From contig JADJAG010000004.1 in assembly GCA_016704325.1 (NCBI GenBank), forward strand, positions 310,001-374,000: a stretch of 64,000 nucleotides of DNA, in the 5' to 3' direction. The position numbers and the translations under genes are program-made. The stretch comes from Chitinophagaceae bacterium (GTDB lineage: Bacteria > Bacteroidota > Bacteroidia > Chitinophagales > UBA10324). Position 1 is the first letter of the stretch. The number at the start of each line of letters is the position of its first letter. Below are positions 8,199 to 17,575 of this stretch, piece by piece. The notes under the pieces are model-generated. The model did not search any database. It was not told the origin of the DNA and was given only the letters and a program-made list of their open reading frames with translations.

Positions 8199-9959
8199 AT
8201 GGAAATAACCATTGTACTCACTTTATTGCTTATTGCTGTCATTCTTTTTTCGCTTGAAAAAATCTCGGTAGATATTGTCACCTGCCTGATCCTGGTAGCC
8301 CTGGTTTTAACCGGCATTTTGACCACCAAGGAAGCGTTTGCAGGATTCAGCAGCGATTTCATGCTCATATTGGCTTCCATTTTTGTAATAACGACAGCCA
8401 TTATGGAAAACGGCGTGCTGGACTCTGCTGCGAATTACATGTTAAAGTTGTCGAAGTCAAACCCCAAAAGAATGCTATTATACCTGGTGTCACTTACGGG
8501 CGGTATTTCTGCATTCATGAACAATACCACAGCAACAGCATTGATGATTAATCCGGTAATCAGTATTGCACGCAAATCAGGGTACAGTCCTTCTAAATTC
8601 CTTATGCCGGTAGCTTTTGCTTCTATTGTCGGAGGAACTTGTACTTTGATTGGTACCTCTACAAATGTTGCGGTTAGTGGATATCTGAAAGGCCTAAATA
8701 TGGAACCACTAGGCATGTTTGAATTCAGCCTGGTCGGATTGTTATTATTAGTGGTGAGTGTGATTTATTTGATGACCATTGGCAGGCGCTTATTACCGAA
8801 TTATGAAGCCCATGATTTACAAGAAGATTATCAGTTGCGTGATTACCTGAGTGAACTGGTGATTATGCAGGGATCCCCATTAATCGGGCAGCCGGTGAGT
8901 AAATCTACTCTGGCCCAATCAGGCTTCACCGTTTTGGGTATAGTAAGAGGCGAGGAGAAATTTCATCCCGGAGCTTTTGCCACGCTGGAGAAGGGCGATA
9001 TCCTGCTGGTGGAAGGCAAAGCTGATAACCTGATTAAAATCAAAAATACCATCGGCCTCGAATTGCTGCCCGATACCTGGGATTTTTATAAATCAGGTGA
9101 GGATCTCAGGCTGTTGGAGGTATTGATTCCACCAAGGTCTGAGTTTGTAGGAGAGATAATTAAGAAAACCAGCCTGCGTCAAAAGTACGGTATCGTGCCT
9201 ATCGCCATTCACCGGTCTGGTGAGAACCTGTTTGAACAAATTGAAAATGTGCAACTCGAAATCGGCGACTTGTTGCTGGTTCAGGGTTCCAGGGCAAGAA
9301 TGAACGGATTTGCCGGCGACCACAACCTGATCACCTTGATAGAGCATAAGCCCAACCTACAAATGCGTAAGAGAGGAATGCTGACACTTGGGTTTTTCCT
9401 TGCTGCTATCCTCGTTGGGTCTTTCGAAATAATGCCATTGTCAATAGCTTTCCTGATTGCTGCTATCCTCACCGTACTTTTTAAAGGAATTAATCTTCAA
9501 CGCGCTTATGAAAACATCGACTGGCGATTATTGATCCTTATTGCAGGAATGAGTGCATTCGGAACGGCGATGACGAAGACCGGTACCGATACTTTTCTCG
9601 CAGAGGGTATCATCACTATTTTCGAATCCTTAGGCGTTGTCGGGATATTGGGTGGCTTTATGGTGCTCACGGTATTACTTACGCAACCCATGTCAAATGC
9701 AGCTGCTGCATTGGTGGTTTTACCCGTAGCTATTGAAGCGGCCAATGCACTCGGAGCAAATCCGAGGACGTTTGCCATCACGGTGATGTTGTCTGCTTCT
9801 ATCTCCCTGATTACACCTTTTGAACCATCTTGTATACTCGTTTACGGTCCGGGCAAATACAAATTTGCCGACTTCATTAAGGTGGGTGGCCTGCTTACAA
9901 TAATTCTGATGGCCATCTTGTTGGTGGTGGTACCGGTTTTCTGGCCACTGACTCCATAG
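8199..9959 (+). CDS. SLC13/DASS-type permease with two TrkA-C domains; probable sulfate transporter
   Basis: 586 residues. An N-terminal CitMHS/SLC13-type membrane half (TM segments between about 3 and 200, with the signature NNTTATALMINPV near 108 and GTSTNVAVSGYL near 153) is followed by two RCK_C/TrkA-C domains (about 215-295 and 300-385) and a second membrane half (about 395-586, with QPMSNAAAALVVLPV and ITPFEPSCILVYGPG). The same architecture is seen in SLC13-type sulfate carriers of algae and bacteria. The substrate is inferred from the divergent cysC-sat operon; other anions such as dicarboxylates remain possible from fold alone. A terminator follows immediately. Confidence 0.82.
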   Translation: MEITIVLTLLLIAVILFSLEKISVDIVTCLILVALVLTGILTTKEAFAGFSSDFMLILASIFVITTAIMENGVLDSAANYMLKLSKSNPKRMLLYLVSLTGGISAFMNNTTATALMINPVISIARKSGYSPSKFLMPVAFASIVGGTCTLIGTSTNVAVSGYLKGLNMEPLGMFEFSLVGLLLLVVSVIYLMTIGRRLLPNYEAHDLQEDYQLRDYLSELVIMQGSPLIGQPVSKSTLAQSGFTVLGIVRGEEKFHPGAFATLEKGDILLVEGKADNLIKIKNTIGLELLPDTWDFYKSGEDLRLLEVLIPPRSEFVGEIIKKTSLRQKYGIVPIAIHRSGENLFEQIENVQLEIGDLLLVQGSRARMNGFAGDHNLITLIEHKPNLQMRKRGMLTLGFFLAAILVGSFEIMPLSIAFLIAAILTVLFKGINLQRAYENIDWRLLILIAGMSAFGTAMTKTGTDTFLAEGIITIFESLGVVGILGGFMVLTVLLTQPMSNAAAALVVLPVAIEAANALGANPRTFAITVMLSASISLITPFEPSCILVYGPGKYKFADFIKVGGLLTIILMAILLVVVPVFWPLTP

Positions 9960-9984
9960 GCAGATTTATTTTTCGAAGTAATTA

Positions 9985-10024
9985 GTTGCCTGTGTTTTGG
10001 AAAAACACAGGCAACCATTTTTTA
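9985..10024 (+). terminator. Rho-independent terminator after the SLC13 permease
   Basis: Perfect 14-bp stem GTTGCCTGTGTTTT (9985-9998) / AAAACACAGGCAAC (10002-10015) with a 3-base loop, followed on the plus strand by CATTTTTTA. It sits between two convergent genes and mainly serves the plus strand. Confidence 0.88.
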
Positions 10025-10030
10025 TACCTG

Positions 10031-11242
10031 CTATGAACTAAGTAATTTTAGGGCCATATAAGCCATGAGTCCGGTGGAAACTTCCAGTGCGTCCTCATCA
10101 ATGGAAAAGGTGGCAGTATGTACCGGCGAAACGATATTTTTTTCAGGATTGCCGGTGCCAATCCGGTAAAAGCAGGCAGGTAGCTGCTGTGAAAAATAGG
10201 CAAAATCCTCTGAGGCCATCCATATCCCCAATTCGACCACGTTATCCGGACCGAGATATTCTTTGGCTGCATTTACTGATAACTCAGTCACAACATGATT
10301 GTTTTGTAAACAAGGGTAGCCAATTCTTATTTCTAATGTTATCTCGCCTTTAAAGCTTGCAGCAACTTCATCCAGCAATCTTCTTAAATGTCCATGTGCG
10401 TCTTTGCGCCAATCTTCATCCATTGTTCTGAAAGTGCCTTCGATAGTTACCTGGTCAGGAATAACATTGGTAGCACCGGCACCGGTAATTTTTCCAAAAG
10501 CAAGCACGGTGGGTATTTTTGCTGCTGCAAGTTTCACGGAAAATTTTTCCAGTTCCACCAATAATCTGGCAGCCGTATACAGTGGATTAATGATACCTGC
10601 AGGAACAGCCGCATGGCCACCTTTGCCTTTCACCGTGATGTACAATTCATCAGAGGATGCCATGTATTTGCCGGCAAAAAAACCGGTTTTGCCTACAGGA
10701 AGTTGTGTAAATACATGTTGCGCCAGAATCACATCAGGCTTCGGATTTTCCAATACACCTTCCCTGATCATGATGGATGCACCTCCTGGTAATTTTTCCT
10801 CGCCCGGCTGAAAGATCAACTTGATCGTCCCTTCAAATTCATCTTTAAGAGCGCTAAGAATTTTTGCAGTACCAAGTAATGAGGAGGAATGTACATCGTG
10901 GCCACAGGCATGCATTACGCCTTCCTGTTTCGATTTGTAGTCCACCTCATTTTTTTCAGTTATGGGTAATGCATCCATATCTGCCCTGAGGGCTACCACT
11001 TTTTTTTCCGGATTTTTCCCTTTGATCAGTGCCACAATACCGGTTCCGGCAATGCCTGTCTGATGTTCGATGTTCCAATTTGCGAGCTGTCCGGCAATGT
11101 ATGCTGATGTTGCAAATTCGTGGAAAGACAATTCAGGATGTGTATGTAAATGACGGCGGATTTCTATCACTTCCTGCTTTAGTTCTTTCGAAAGCTGTTT
11201 TATCTTTTCAATAGAGATCATCTGTAATTTTATGGTTGACAA
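10031..11242 (-). CDS. M20-family amidohydrolase (N-acyl-amino-acid/hippurate hydrolase type)
   Basis: 403 residues. M20D peptidases hydrolyse N-acyl amino acids using two metal ions. Visible signatures are RRHLHTHPELSFHE near residues 28-41, ALRADMDALPI near 88-98, MHACGHDVHSS near 112-122 (metal ligands and catalytic region), FQPGEEKLPGGA near 143-154 and a C-terminal MASEDFAYFSQQ near 342-353 and PVHTATFSID near 377-386. The dimerisation domain lies between about 190 and 300. An in-frame Met at residue 8 (11221) gives MISIEKIKQL and may be the true start. There is no signal peptide, so it is probably cytoplasmic. It is monocistronic. Confidence 0.9.
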   Translation of the reverse strand: MSTIKLQMISIEKIKQLSKELKQEVIEIRRHLHTHPELSFHEFATSAYIAGQLANWNIEHQTGIAGTGIVALIKGKNPEKKVVALRADMDALPITEKNEVDYKSKQEGVMHACGHDVHSSSLLGTAKILSALKDEFEGTIKLIFQPGEEKLPGGASIMIREGVLENPKPDVILAQHVFTQLPVGKTGFFAGKYMASSDELYITVKGKGGHAAVPAGIINPLYTAARLLVELEKFSVKLAAAKIPTVLAFGKITGAGATNVIPDQVTIEGTFRTMDEDWRKDAHGHLRRLLDEVAASFKGEITLEIRIGYPCLQNNHVVTELSVNAAKEYLGPDNVVELGIWMASEDFAYFSQQLPACFYRIGTGNPEKNIVSPVHTATFSIDEDALEVSTGLMAYMALKLLSS

Positions 11243-11333
11243 AGTTGATGATTATTTCCCGTAGCTGAAATGTTACCGTGTTATTTGATTTAGTGAAGCA
11301 GGTAACCTACCTTTTGATCTGTAAAAGCTGCAT

Positions 11334-14300
11334 GTGCTGAAATACGGTACTATTTATCGACTTCTTTTTTTCAATATACTCTTATTGTGTATGCAAAATC
11401 TGTATGCGCAATCGCAACCTGCCCTTCGTTTTAACAGGTATACCACTTCCGGCGGACTTTCTTCCAATACGGTCACTTGCATACTGGAAGACAGCCGTGG
11501 ATTCATGTGGTTTGGAACGCAGGATGGCCTGAATAGATTTGATGGAAGAAACTTTATCGCTTTCAAAAATGACCCGTACAATGCCGCTTCCATTTCCGGA
11601 AACGTGATCAATGACTTGGTGGAAGATAGCAGTGGGATTATCTGGATAGGTACTGCTGATGCCGGTTTGTGCAGCTATGATTACAGGAGTAACCTTTTTA
11701 CTTCCTATTCATTTGAAAAAGGTGATTTTGAATTGAACTTTACGCCTAATGTGCTTTCAGTAGCTGTTGATGCAGCACAGTTGATTTGGGTGGGCGCTGA
11801 AAAGGTGGGTTTATTTTGTCTGAACGCACTCACCGATTCTTTCACGTACCTGGGAAACCGGAATGTGCGCGCCAGCCGGACAGTAAATGATGTAGTGATT
11901 AGCAATAATGGACGTGTCTATTTTGGTACAATTGGTTCATCACTTAATTACAAAGAATTGGATGGTGCATATCAAACCATTGATAACTATGCTACCAGCA
12001 GCCTTTATCCCGGATATACAATTACCACTGTATTTTGCAATAGCAAAAATGAAGTTTGGTGTGGTGGTTGGGATAACGGCCTGTATTATTTCAATAGGGA
12101 GAATGACAAGCTGCAGCAGTATCTGTTCGAAACAAATAAGCCGTTCACGTATTCCGGCAACGAGCTTCATGCAATTAATGAAGATCAGCACGGCATGTTA
12201 TGGCTGGGTATGAAACTGGGTGATTTATATCTCTTTGACCCTGTCACCAAACAATCAATACATTATCCTACTCAGAAAAATGATCCGAATGGGTTGAAAG
12301 CCGGCCGGATCTATACCATTTATCGTGACCGTAATAATCGAATGTGGCTCGGTACGGATGCCGGTATCCAGGTATTCGACCCCTTATTGAATCCATTTGA
12401 GATGGTGGACCTGGAAGCAAAGATTTCATTGCCGGAAGTGAATCTGAAAGTGATGGACTTTCTGATTGATAAAGATCAGACGCTCTATATCGGAACGAAA
12501 TCAGGATTGCTGATAAAGAAAAAGAATCAGGATGATTTTTACCTGAAAACATTCCGCTATAAAAATCAGGTATTAAACATCAATAAAATTTTTCGCGATA
12601 GCAAGGGCACCATTTACCTTGGTACACAAAGTTCCATGTTTGTATTTGATCGTAATAAGCTTTCACTGAAAACCGTAAACTACTTTTCCGGCAATTTTAA
12701 ATATTTTGATTTTTTTGATATTGGCTCTTCCAGTGTAAATGCAATTGCAGAAGCTGTATTTATGCATGATACCGTATTGTGGGTTTCTGCATATGGACAT
12801 GGTATCTGCCTGTTCGATCGGAATACGTTGCGCGGAGGCATTGGACTTATTGGTACGCCACCTGAGCTGCAAAATCTTATCAGGAAAATTGTGGTCGACA
12901 GCAAAGGAAAGGTTTGGATGATCGGTGCTTCCCTGGGTTTGATTACCGATATCACCAGCACTTACTTTTCAATGGATGACAGTTTGTGGCGACAACATCA
13001 AAAAGTTTCCAGGCGTGTGATTGACAGCTTTGGAATGTTTAGCGGCAAAACATTCACCGGCGGCGACAAAGCGTATTCACTACGAAGCAATGATGTCTTC
13101 GATATGCTGGAGAATGAAGATGGCACATTTTGGATCACTACAAAGGGTAGCGGCTTGTATTTATTTAATCCTGCAGACAGCGAAAAAACATTCACTCACT
13201 TTCAGTCGCAGCATCAGAACCTGGAAGGTATTGCGCAAGATAAGAATGGTAACCTCTGGATTATTGCTGCCGGCGGTATTGATTTTTTTGACCGGCACAC
13301 CAAGACATTTTTCCGGTACGACCAGGTGTATGGAATTCCGGAAGAAGGTGTCAGCGGATATTTTTATAAGGATGAAGCTGGTTATCTGTATGCCGGCGGA
13401 AAGGGATTTTACCTCCGCTTTAAACCCGAAGAGGTTGAACGAAATCTTCAGGCACCACCAGTATTTATTACACATTTAAAAGTATTGGATCAGCCGGCGG
13501 ATTCTCTTTTATTGCAAAGCAGTATTCGGCTCCGGTACAATCAGAATTTTATTTCATTCGAAATGGCAGCATTAAATTATACCAATGCCGCCGCCAATCA
13601 GTTCAGGTACCGTCTTGAAGGATTTGACAAAGACTGGATTCAAAGCAACTACAACAGCCGTGCAAGCTATACCAATATTCCTCCGGGAAAATACACGCTT
13701 CAGATAATGGCTTCCAACAACGATGGCGTATGGAATGAAACCGGTACTTCATTGCAGATTATCATTGATCCCCCATGGTGGAGCACCTGGTGGTTTTATG
13801 TATTGTTGTTTATTGCAGTGGCTGCAACGCTCTATGGAGTTTACCGGTATCGCATGAATCAATTACTGAAACTGCAAAGCATGCGCAATAAAATTGCCCG
13901 CGACCTGCACGATGATATTGGCTCCACATTAGGTAGCATTTCTTTTTTCAGTGAAGCGGCCAGGCAGCAGTTGAATAACAACAATATTGAGGCCTCTCAA
14001 ATAGTGATTGAGAAAATTGGTGACAATTCTCGTAGCATGATTGAGACCATGAGCGATATTGTTTGGTCTGTAAATCCGGAAAACGATTCAGTCGATCACC
14101 TCACCGCACGGATGCAGGCATTGGCAGCAGACATCCTTTCCATGCAGGATATCAGGCTGAAGTTTTATGCGGATGAAAAACTGAAAAAAATAAAGCTGAA
14201 TATGGAGCAGCGCAAAAACATTTTTATGATTTTTAAGGAGGCACTGTACAACATTGTCAAGTATGCCGGTTGCACGGAGGTGGAAATATCACTTCATGAT

Positions 14301-14490
14301 ACCGGGAAAAGAATTACAATGGAGATTCGCGACAATGGGAAAGGGCTTTGACATGGCCGCTTATAAAAGTTATAATGGTAACGGGTTAAAGAATATGAAA
14401 TCCAGGGCCAAAGAAATTGATGCGGGCATTAGCATTCAATCAGAAGTTCATGCAGGTACTACTATTGTACTGCAGATGAATAAAAGCTGA
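11334..14490 (+). CDS. two-component propeller sensor histidine kinase, interrupted by a +1 frameshift near 14343
   Basis: The frame opened by GTG at 11334 (MLKYGTIYRLLFF) runs 1005 codons to a TGA at 14349-14351. It holds a signal peptide (1-25), many Reg_prop beta-propeller blades (about 30-690, with repeated WxGT/NRMWLGTDAG motifs), a Y_Y_Y domain (about 700-790), one TM helix (about 815-837) and a HisKA_3 domain with the phospho-acceptor His859 in RDLHDDIGSTLG. The HATPase N-box FKEALYNIVKYA is present, but the frame stops exactly inside the next motif, DNGKG. The rest of the ATPase domain (FDMAAY...GNGLKNM...) is intact in the +1 frame to 14490. A single extra G in 14337-14339 or 14343-14345, or a real +1 shift at CTT TGA C, explains it. 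The probable partner is the regulator at 15060. Confidence 0.88.
14343..14490 (+). pseudogene. out-of-frame C-terminal end of the sensor kinase HATPase domain
   Basis: In the +1 frame the reading continues GFDMAAYKSYNGNGLKNMKSRA and ends FQSEVHAGTTIVLQM-like (IQSEVHAGTTIVLQMNKS), which supplies the G1/G2 boxes and final strand missing from the main frame. It has no sensible start of its own, so it is the continuation of the kinase and not a separate gene. Confidence 0.8.
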
Positions 14491-14598
14491 ATAGCGCAAT
14501 ATTGCTGTAACCATGGAAGCATTTCAAGGCATCAACTTTTTGGCTTACTGATAAAATAATGTATATCCTAGCCAGCTATATTGTCATGATAAATAAAT

Positions 14599-14949
14599 CA
14601 TTCTTGTCCGACCAAAATATTGGGGTATAAGCTGAAACCCAATACTGGCGAGCATCCTGTAACCCCAGGCTTCAGCGTGGGGTTATAGGATGAAACCTAC
14701 ACCTGGCGGGCTTTAGCCCACATTAGTCGCACAATAGTGTAAAAAAACATCTATTAGTAAATTGATGAAATGTTGGTTTCTTTCAGGACTTGAAGAAATG
14801 ATTACCAAAGTAATCAGCATGGTCAGTCAATGAGGTCAAACCCTGCAAAGAGCGCGCTATCCTATAACCCTGCGTTTGAGTTTAAGATTACAGGATAGCG
14901 ACGGTTTTGGGTTTCAGCCAAAACCCAACATTTTGACCCGATAAGAATG
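14599..14949. repeat. 351-bp inverted-repeat element with nested hairpins (possible MITE)
   Basis: The ends CATTCTTGTCCGACCAAAAT (14599 on) and the reverse complement of 14924-14949 match at 21 of 26 positions. Inside are a hairpin CCTGTAACCCCA (14656-14667) / TGGGGTTATAGG (14678-14689), another pair CGCTATCCTATAA (14855-14867) / TTACAGGATAGCG (14888-14900) and GTTTTGG/CCAAAAC. It carries no open frame of substance. No clear target duplication is seen. It fills the gap between the kinase and its regulator. The termini differ from the TACGACAAATT family. Confidence 0.5.
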
Positions 14950-15059
14950 TAATTTAACATAGTCAATACAGCATTTATGGTTAATAGTGCTCTTTAGCCG
15001 GCTCACTATCCCACGATTGCGGGATTGCTAATCACCATTTTTGAATGCACATTTGTGCA

Positions 15060-15710
15060 ATGAATACGATAAGGGTAGTTATTTTCGACGACAGTAATTC
15101 TATTCGTGAAGCGATATCGCTGCTTATAGACAGTAATGAGGAGTTTGTACTGGGTGGAAGTTATGCTGATGCAACCCATTGTATCGAAGTGCTGGAAGTT
15201 GATCCTCCGGATGTAGTACTCATGGATATTGACATGCCGGAAGTTACCGGCATACAGGCTGTACAGCAAATTCATTCGCATTTTCCGGCTATTCCCATCA
15301 TCATGCTTACGGTGTTTGACCACCAGGACAAAGTATTTGAATCGCTTTGTGCAGGCGCTGTTGGTTACCTGTTGAAGAATACGCCGCCGGCCCGGTTATT
15401 AGAAGCCATCCGCGAAGTATATGAAGGTGGTGCGCCCATGACGCCTTCCATTGCACGCAAGGTGATGCTGCATTTTCAGCGAAATGAAACCATTACCGCA
15501 AGTGAAGATTATCATTTAAGTCCACGCGAAAAAGAAGTGCTGACCCATCTTGTAAATGGATTGTCGTATAAGATGGTGGCAGCGCAGATGGGTATCACGT
15601 ATGAAACCGTGCGCACCCATTCAAAAAAAATTTATGACAAACTGCATGTATCATCTATGACGGAAGCAGTGGTGAAAACCATCAATCAGCGGTTGTTGGG
15701 TTTTTTGTAG
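15060..15710 (+). CDS. NarL/LuxR-family response regulator
   Basis: 216 residues from the ATG at 15060 (MNTIRVVIFDD); an in-frame ATG at 15045 adds MHICA, which does not align with receiver domains, so 15060 is preferred. The receiver domain (about 1-120) shows the acidic pair D10/D11, phospho-acceptor D56 in LMDIDMP, the conserved Thr in MLTVFDH and Lys in YLLKNT. The C-terminal GerE/LuxR helix-turn-helix (about 145-210) shows LSPREKEVLTHLVNGLSYKMVA and TVRTHSKKIYDKLHV. It is a DNA-binding transcription regulator, most likely phosphorylated by the propeller kinase 570 bases upstream, since HisKA_3 kinases pair with this regulator class. Confidence 0.92.
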   Translation: MNTIRVVIFDDSNSIREAISLLIDSNEEFVLGGSYADATHCIEVLEVDPPDVVLMDIDMPEVTGIQAVQQIHSHFPAIPIIMLTVFDHQDKVFESLCAGAVGYLLKNTPPARLLEAIREVYEGGAPMTPSIARKVMLHFQRNETITASEDYHLSPREKEVLTHLVNGLSYKMVAAQMGITYETVRTHSKKIYDKLHVSSMTEAVVKTINQRLLGFL

Positions 15711-15767
15711 TGGATCACTGCACCTTGCTTTGCAGTTAATGAATTTCGTTTCGCAAATTAAATAAAT

Positions 15768-16350
15768 GGTAACCACAGAGAACACAGAGAAAATTATTGA
15801 CATAGATCTTGTTTGTTGCAATTCAAACTTTATGAACTCCGTGGTTAATAAAATGTAACCGCGGAGAACACAGAGAAAATTGTTGACATAGGCCTCGCTT
15901 GTTGTAATTCAAATTTTATGAACGCTGTGGTTAATAAAAGGTAACCATGGAGAACAAAGAGAAAAATAATGTCATAGATTGGGTTCATTGCAATTCTCCT
16001 CTGTGTATTCTCTGTGGTTTCAAAAATGGTAACCACAAAGAACACAGAGAAAGATACTCATCAATCTCGATTGAAGCTATTCTGCCTTTGTGTTCTCTGT
16101 GGTTTCAAAAATGGTAACCACAAAGAACACAGAGAAAAATACTCATCAATCTTGTTTGAAGCTATTCCGCCTTTGTGTCTCAGTGGTTTCAAGAATGGTA
16201 ACCACAAAGAACACAGATAAAAATACACACAGATCCTGTTTGAGATTATTGAGCCATTGTGACCACTATAGTTTAAAAGAACGTAACCACGGAGAATACA
16301 GAGAAGAATAATGTCATAGATCCGCTTCATAATATTCCCCCATTACCACA
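15768..16350. repeat. seven imperfect ~85-bp tandem palindromic repeats
   Basis: Units start with (G)GTAACCAC/GTAACCGC at 15768, 15854, 15940, 16028, 16113, 16197 and 16282, so the period is 84-88 bases. Each unit opens with AACCACAAAGAACACAGAG-type text and closes with its near reverse complement (CTTTGTGTTCTCTGTGGTT), so each can fold into a hairpin with about 17/19 paired end bases. The middle ~35 bases vary. Open frames here follow the repeat period and are not genes. From about 16351 to 16807 I see no gene or clear signal. Confidence 0.85.
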
Positions 16351-16807
16351 GAGAAATCTGTTTAACTATTCAAAGCGCAATATCCATTGTTAATTTATAC
16401 TACACTCTACACTGCCCCTAAGTCTCCGCTGAGAGTTTTTGAGGGGAGGTAGCGGGACACGGGTGAATTCAAAGTGAGCAAACATCAAACTATTTTTTCA
16501 TCGTCTGTGTAATATTTCGGCGTAATGTGTAAGTGGTAATTGACAAGGTGTTCCCAATTGATAAAATGCAGCACTTGAATGTGGATATAAAAGAAAATCG
16601 CTCACTAAACTGCACTTACCCCTTACGGGATTGTGATGATTATAGTCCATCTATGGAGCATGGTCGGAAGTTTTTCTCATGGGCAATTAAAAACCATTTA
16701 TAAACTTCATCATAAGACTGTGTAATTTCAAACAGGGATAGCCAATTATCGCCTGGCTGATTTCATCAAAACAGGGAATGAAGATTTCAAAAGCGAATAG
16801 AAATTTC

Positions 16808-17200
16808 TCACCACGGAATTCCTTTCACAAATACCTTATCAGGAACAATAAATGCAGTTGGAAACCTGGATTTGATCTCCTCCATAAATTTGGTGGCTTG
16901 TGCACGGGAAGTGAAATCACCTACTCGCAATTTGAGTTGTGGTTGCTGATATACTACATAGGCATTAACCTCCGGATACTCCTGCATGAATTTCGATTTC
17001 ATATCCATTACCAGGGTGCGGTTGGTGTTGGATGTTAATTGAACCCTGTATCCGTTAACGGCTCTTTTTTCTGTAGCAAATTTTTGATAGAGCCTCATTA
17101 CTTTTTGCACACTGGTATCCTGCACTATGGTTATTTCGCCGGTTTGCGCAGTAAGAAACAGCGGCAGTGCAAGTAATATGGAAAGAAGAAAAATCTTCAT
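16808..17200 (-). CDS. secreted SPOR-domain protein
   Basis: 130 residues. A signal peptide (1-18, LALPLFLTAQ) is followed by a short linker and a SPOR-type domain (about 48-125), visible as GYRVQLTSNTNR, YPEVNAYVVYQQP, LKLRVGDFTSRAQATKFMEEIK and PTAFIVPDKV. SPOR domains bind denuded peptidoglycan strands in the periplasm, often at the division septum; in Bacteroidetes many small SPOR proteins have no known partner. No TM anchor other than the signal peptide is seen. It is monocistronic, flanked by repeats on both sides. Confidence 0.85.
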   Translation of the reverse strand: MKIFLLSILLALPLFLTAQTGEITIVQDTSVQKVMRLYQKFATEKRAVNGYRVQLTSNTNRTLVMDMKSKFMQEYPEVNAYVVYQQPQLKLRVGDFTSRAQATKFMEEIKSRFPTAFIVPDKVFVKGIPW

Positions 17201-17338
17201 GCAGTGTAAATGACTGTTAAAGAAACAAATTTTGTTGAATTGTTTGTGATCATTGTTTGAAATGAGGAATGCCTCATTGTCGAATCAATTAACCAACGGA
17301 TCATTCTTCGTTGTTTTTATGTATTGTTTCAGATTTTT

Positions 17339-17464
17339 GCGCCCTTCGGCTTCGCTCAGGGAGCAAAAATTTGCGCCCTTCGACTTCACTTGGGACAGGC
17401 TTTCTGCAATGCTTAGGGAGCAAAAAATCCGGTCGCTGAGCGAAGCCGAAGTGCCGGATTTTTT
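17339..17464. repeat. dispersed GCGCCCTTCGGCTTCGCTCAGG-type repeats
   Basis: Two direct copies of GCGCCCTTCGRCTTC (17339 and 17373 on) ending in AGGGAGCAAAAA-type text, plus an inverted copy CGCTGAGCGAAGCCGAAG (17433-17450) inside the loop of the terminator listed next. This word is a common dispersed intergenic repeat in many genomes. Confidence 0.55.
17422..17464 (-). terminator. probable terminator of secA-deoC
   Basis: Perfect 11-bp stem AAAAAATCCGG (17422-17432) / CCGGATTTTTT (17454-17464) with a 21-base loop. On the minus strand it ends in TTTTTT, about 110 bases after the deoC stop. The long structured loop contains repeat sequence. Confidence 0.6.
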
Positions 17465-17575
17465 AGAATTGGTAGAATTTTTTTAATACCATTCGCCCCG
17501 CTCAATATAAACAAGGTTGAACGGCAGGAATTTACATTTGCCATGATTAACAATATATCATCTTTCCTTCACAAC

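Noticed and set aside
14337..14351. Programmed frameshift as a firm call
   Set aside because: The CTTTGAC word is expected from the codons of Gly-Phe-Asp, so the prfB resemblance is not independent evidence; kept only as a hypothesis.
15845..16330. Several overlapping open frames (66-89 codons) on both strands in the tandem repeat region
   Set aside because: They follow the 85-bp period and palindromic units; protein text is repeat-derived.
15768..16350. Possible CRISPR array
   Set aside because: Units are long, palindromic at their ends with imperfect copies and related centres, and there are no cas genes; it is a tandem hairpin repeat.
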